Positions 51,024 to 51,386 of a stretch of 51,386 nt of DNA are shown in pieces. Source of the DNA: Candidatus Pullichristensenella stercorigallinarum (GTDB lineage: Bacteria > Bacillota > Clostridia > Christensenellales > Aristaeellaceae). The first letter of the stretch is position 1. Every line of letters begins with the position of its first letter. A model generated the notes under the pieces. The model was not told where the DNA came from. It did no database searches and saw nothing but the letters and a program-made list of their open reading frames with translations. Position numbers and translations under genes: made by a program. The stretch is from the NCBI GenBank assembly GCA_018712945.1, contig DVFZ01000078.1:1-51386 (forward strand), given 5' to 3'.

Positions 51024-51386
51024 ATGATAGAATATATTGAGGGAAATATTTTTAACAGTCCCGCACAGGTCATCGTAAATACTGTCAATACGATTGGCGT
51101 AATGGGAAAAGGCATCGCTCTATCCTTTAAGAAGCGTTATCCAGGAATGTTTGAGGTATATAAAAAAGCATGCGATAAGCACCAACTGACAATTGGAAAA
51201 TTGATGCTTTATTATGCCCCGGATCATTGGATTTTGTTGTTTCCCACAAAGGAAAACTGGCGAAATCCTTCCAAAATAGAATATCTGGAAGCTGGTTTGA
51301 GTAAATTTGTCGCCACTTATACGGAGAAAAGGATAACCTCTATTGCCTTTCCCAAGCTTGGCTGCGGCAATGGAGAACTTCCATGG
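51024..51386 (+). CDS. DarG-like macrodomain protein (3' truncated)
   Basis: The ATG follows TGGAGGAAAG. The 121 visible residues are a macrodomain: MIEYIEGNIFN, VNTVNTIGVMGKGIALSFK, LFPTKENWRNPSKIEYLEAG and PKLGCGNGELPW. These motifs are those of the DarG subgroup, which removes ADP-ribose placed on DNA by the DarT toxin. No DarT-like gene is upstream, where it normally lies; it could be absent or downstream. The gene runs off the right edge, so any C-terminal domain is unseen. Confidence 0.85.
   Translation, partial: MIEYIEGNIFNSPAQVIVNTVNTIGVMGKGIALSFKKRYPGMFEVYKKACDKHQLTIGKLMLYYAPDHWILLFPTKENWRNPSKIEYLEAGLSKFVATYTEKRITSIAFPKLGCGNGELPW

Larger units (their letters stand above)
19867..51386. 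mobile_element. Integrative conjugative element, left part
   Basis: The segment starts at the tRNA-Arg remnant and runs past the right edge. Its gene content (ParA, ParB, DUF6017-type initiator, methylase-helicase giant, toprim protein, DpnD/PcfM protein, Tad-like pilus genes) is that of Firmicutes ICEs. No integrase, relaxase, coupling protein or VirB4 is inside the window; they and the intact tRNA would be expected to the right. The end at 51386 is the window edge, not the element end. Confidence 0.75.

Overview
The window looks like a high-GC, gut-type Clostridia (Bacillota) chromosome carrying an integrative element. The evidence is strong AGGAGG-type ribosome sites, frequent TTG starts, and an accessory block (ParA/ParB, DUF6017-type initiator, Tad genes, methylase-helicase fusion, toprim primase, DpnD/PcfM) typical of Firmicutes integrative conjugative elements (ICEs). 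No species call is possible from the sequence alone.

Region 1 (1-17566) is chromosomal carbohydrate metabolism. A GH3 glycosidase cut by the window edge, a secreted CBM9-like protein and a secreted parallel beta-helix protein come first. A catabolic locus follows, built around an AraC regulator. Leftward run araC, an amidohydrolase, an IlvD/EDD dehydratase, a DapA-family aldolase, a 2-hydroxyacid dehydrogenase, dhaK and dhaL. Rightward run a sugar-binding protein, a double-domain ABC ATPase and two permeases. The simplest reading is uptake of a sugar or lactone, lactone opening, dehydration to a 2-keto-3-deoxy acid, aldol cleavage, and reduction or phosphorylation of the products. The substrate is unknown.

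Region 2 (17567-19866) is an AT-rich stretch with a dGTPase-like HD phosphohydrolase, then about 700 bases without a convincing gene, ending at the 3' half of a tRNA-Arg(CCU) gene and its terminator.

Region 3 (19867-51386) is the left part of an ICE apparently inserted in that tRNA gene; no integrase, relaxase, coupling protein or VirB4 is inside the window. In order it carries parA, parB, a DUF6017-type initiator, the NHEJ pair ku-ligD, an inserted AAA/DUF4143 ATPase cassette, a chimeric parB'-'ligD pseudogene, five 21-bp iteron-like repeats, and a second parB with a leader hairpin. A Tad/Flp-type pilus locus follows (cpaB, cpaE-like, cpaF, tadB, tadC, three small pilin-like proteins, a YodL-domain protein, a secreted CARDB-repeat protein, prepilin peptidase), interrupted by a reverse-strand Fic/nucleotidyltransferase cassette. 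Next come a giant methylase-helicase with a TnpV-like gene inside it in another frame and a frameshift near its C-terminus, a small membrane protein, a toprim protein, a DpnD/PcfM protein, a palindrome-rich gap, a small conserved-looking ORF, and a DarG-like macrodomain gene cut by the right edge.

The points most worth a second look are the dual-coding TnpV/helicase region, the 21-bp repeats beside the duplicated parB/ligD module, the element-borne NHEJ and Tad systems, the Fic/NTase insert, and the uncharacterised sugar-acid locus.
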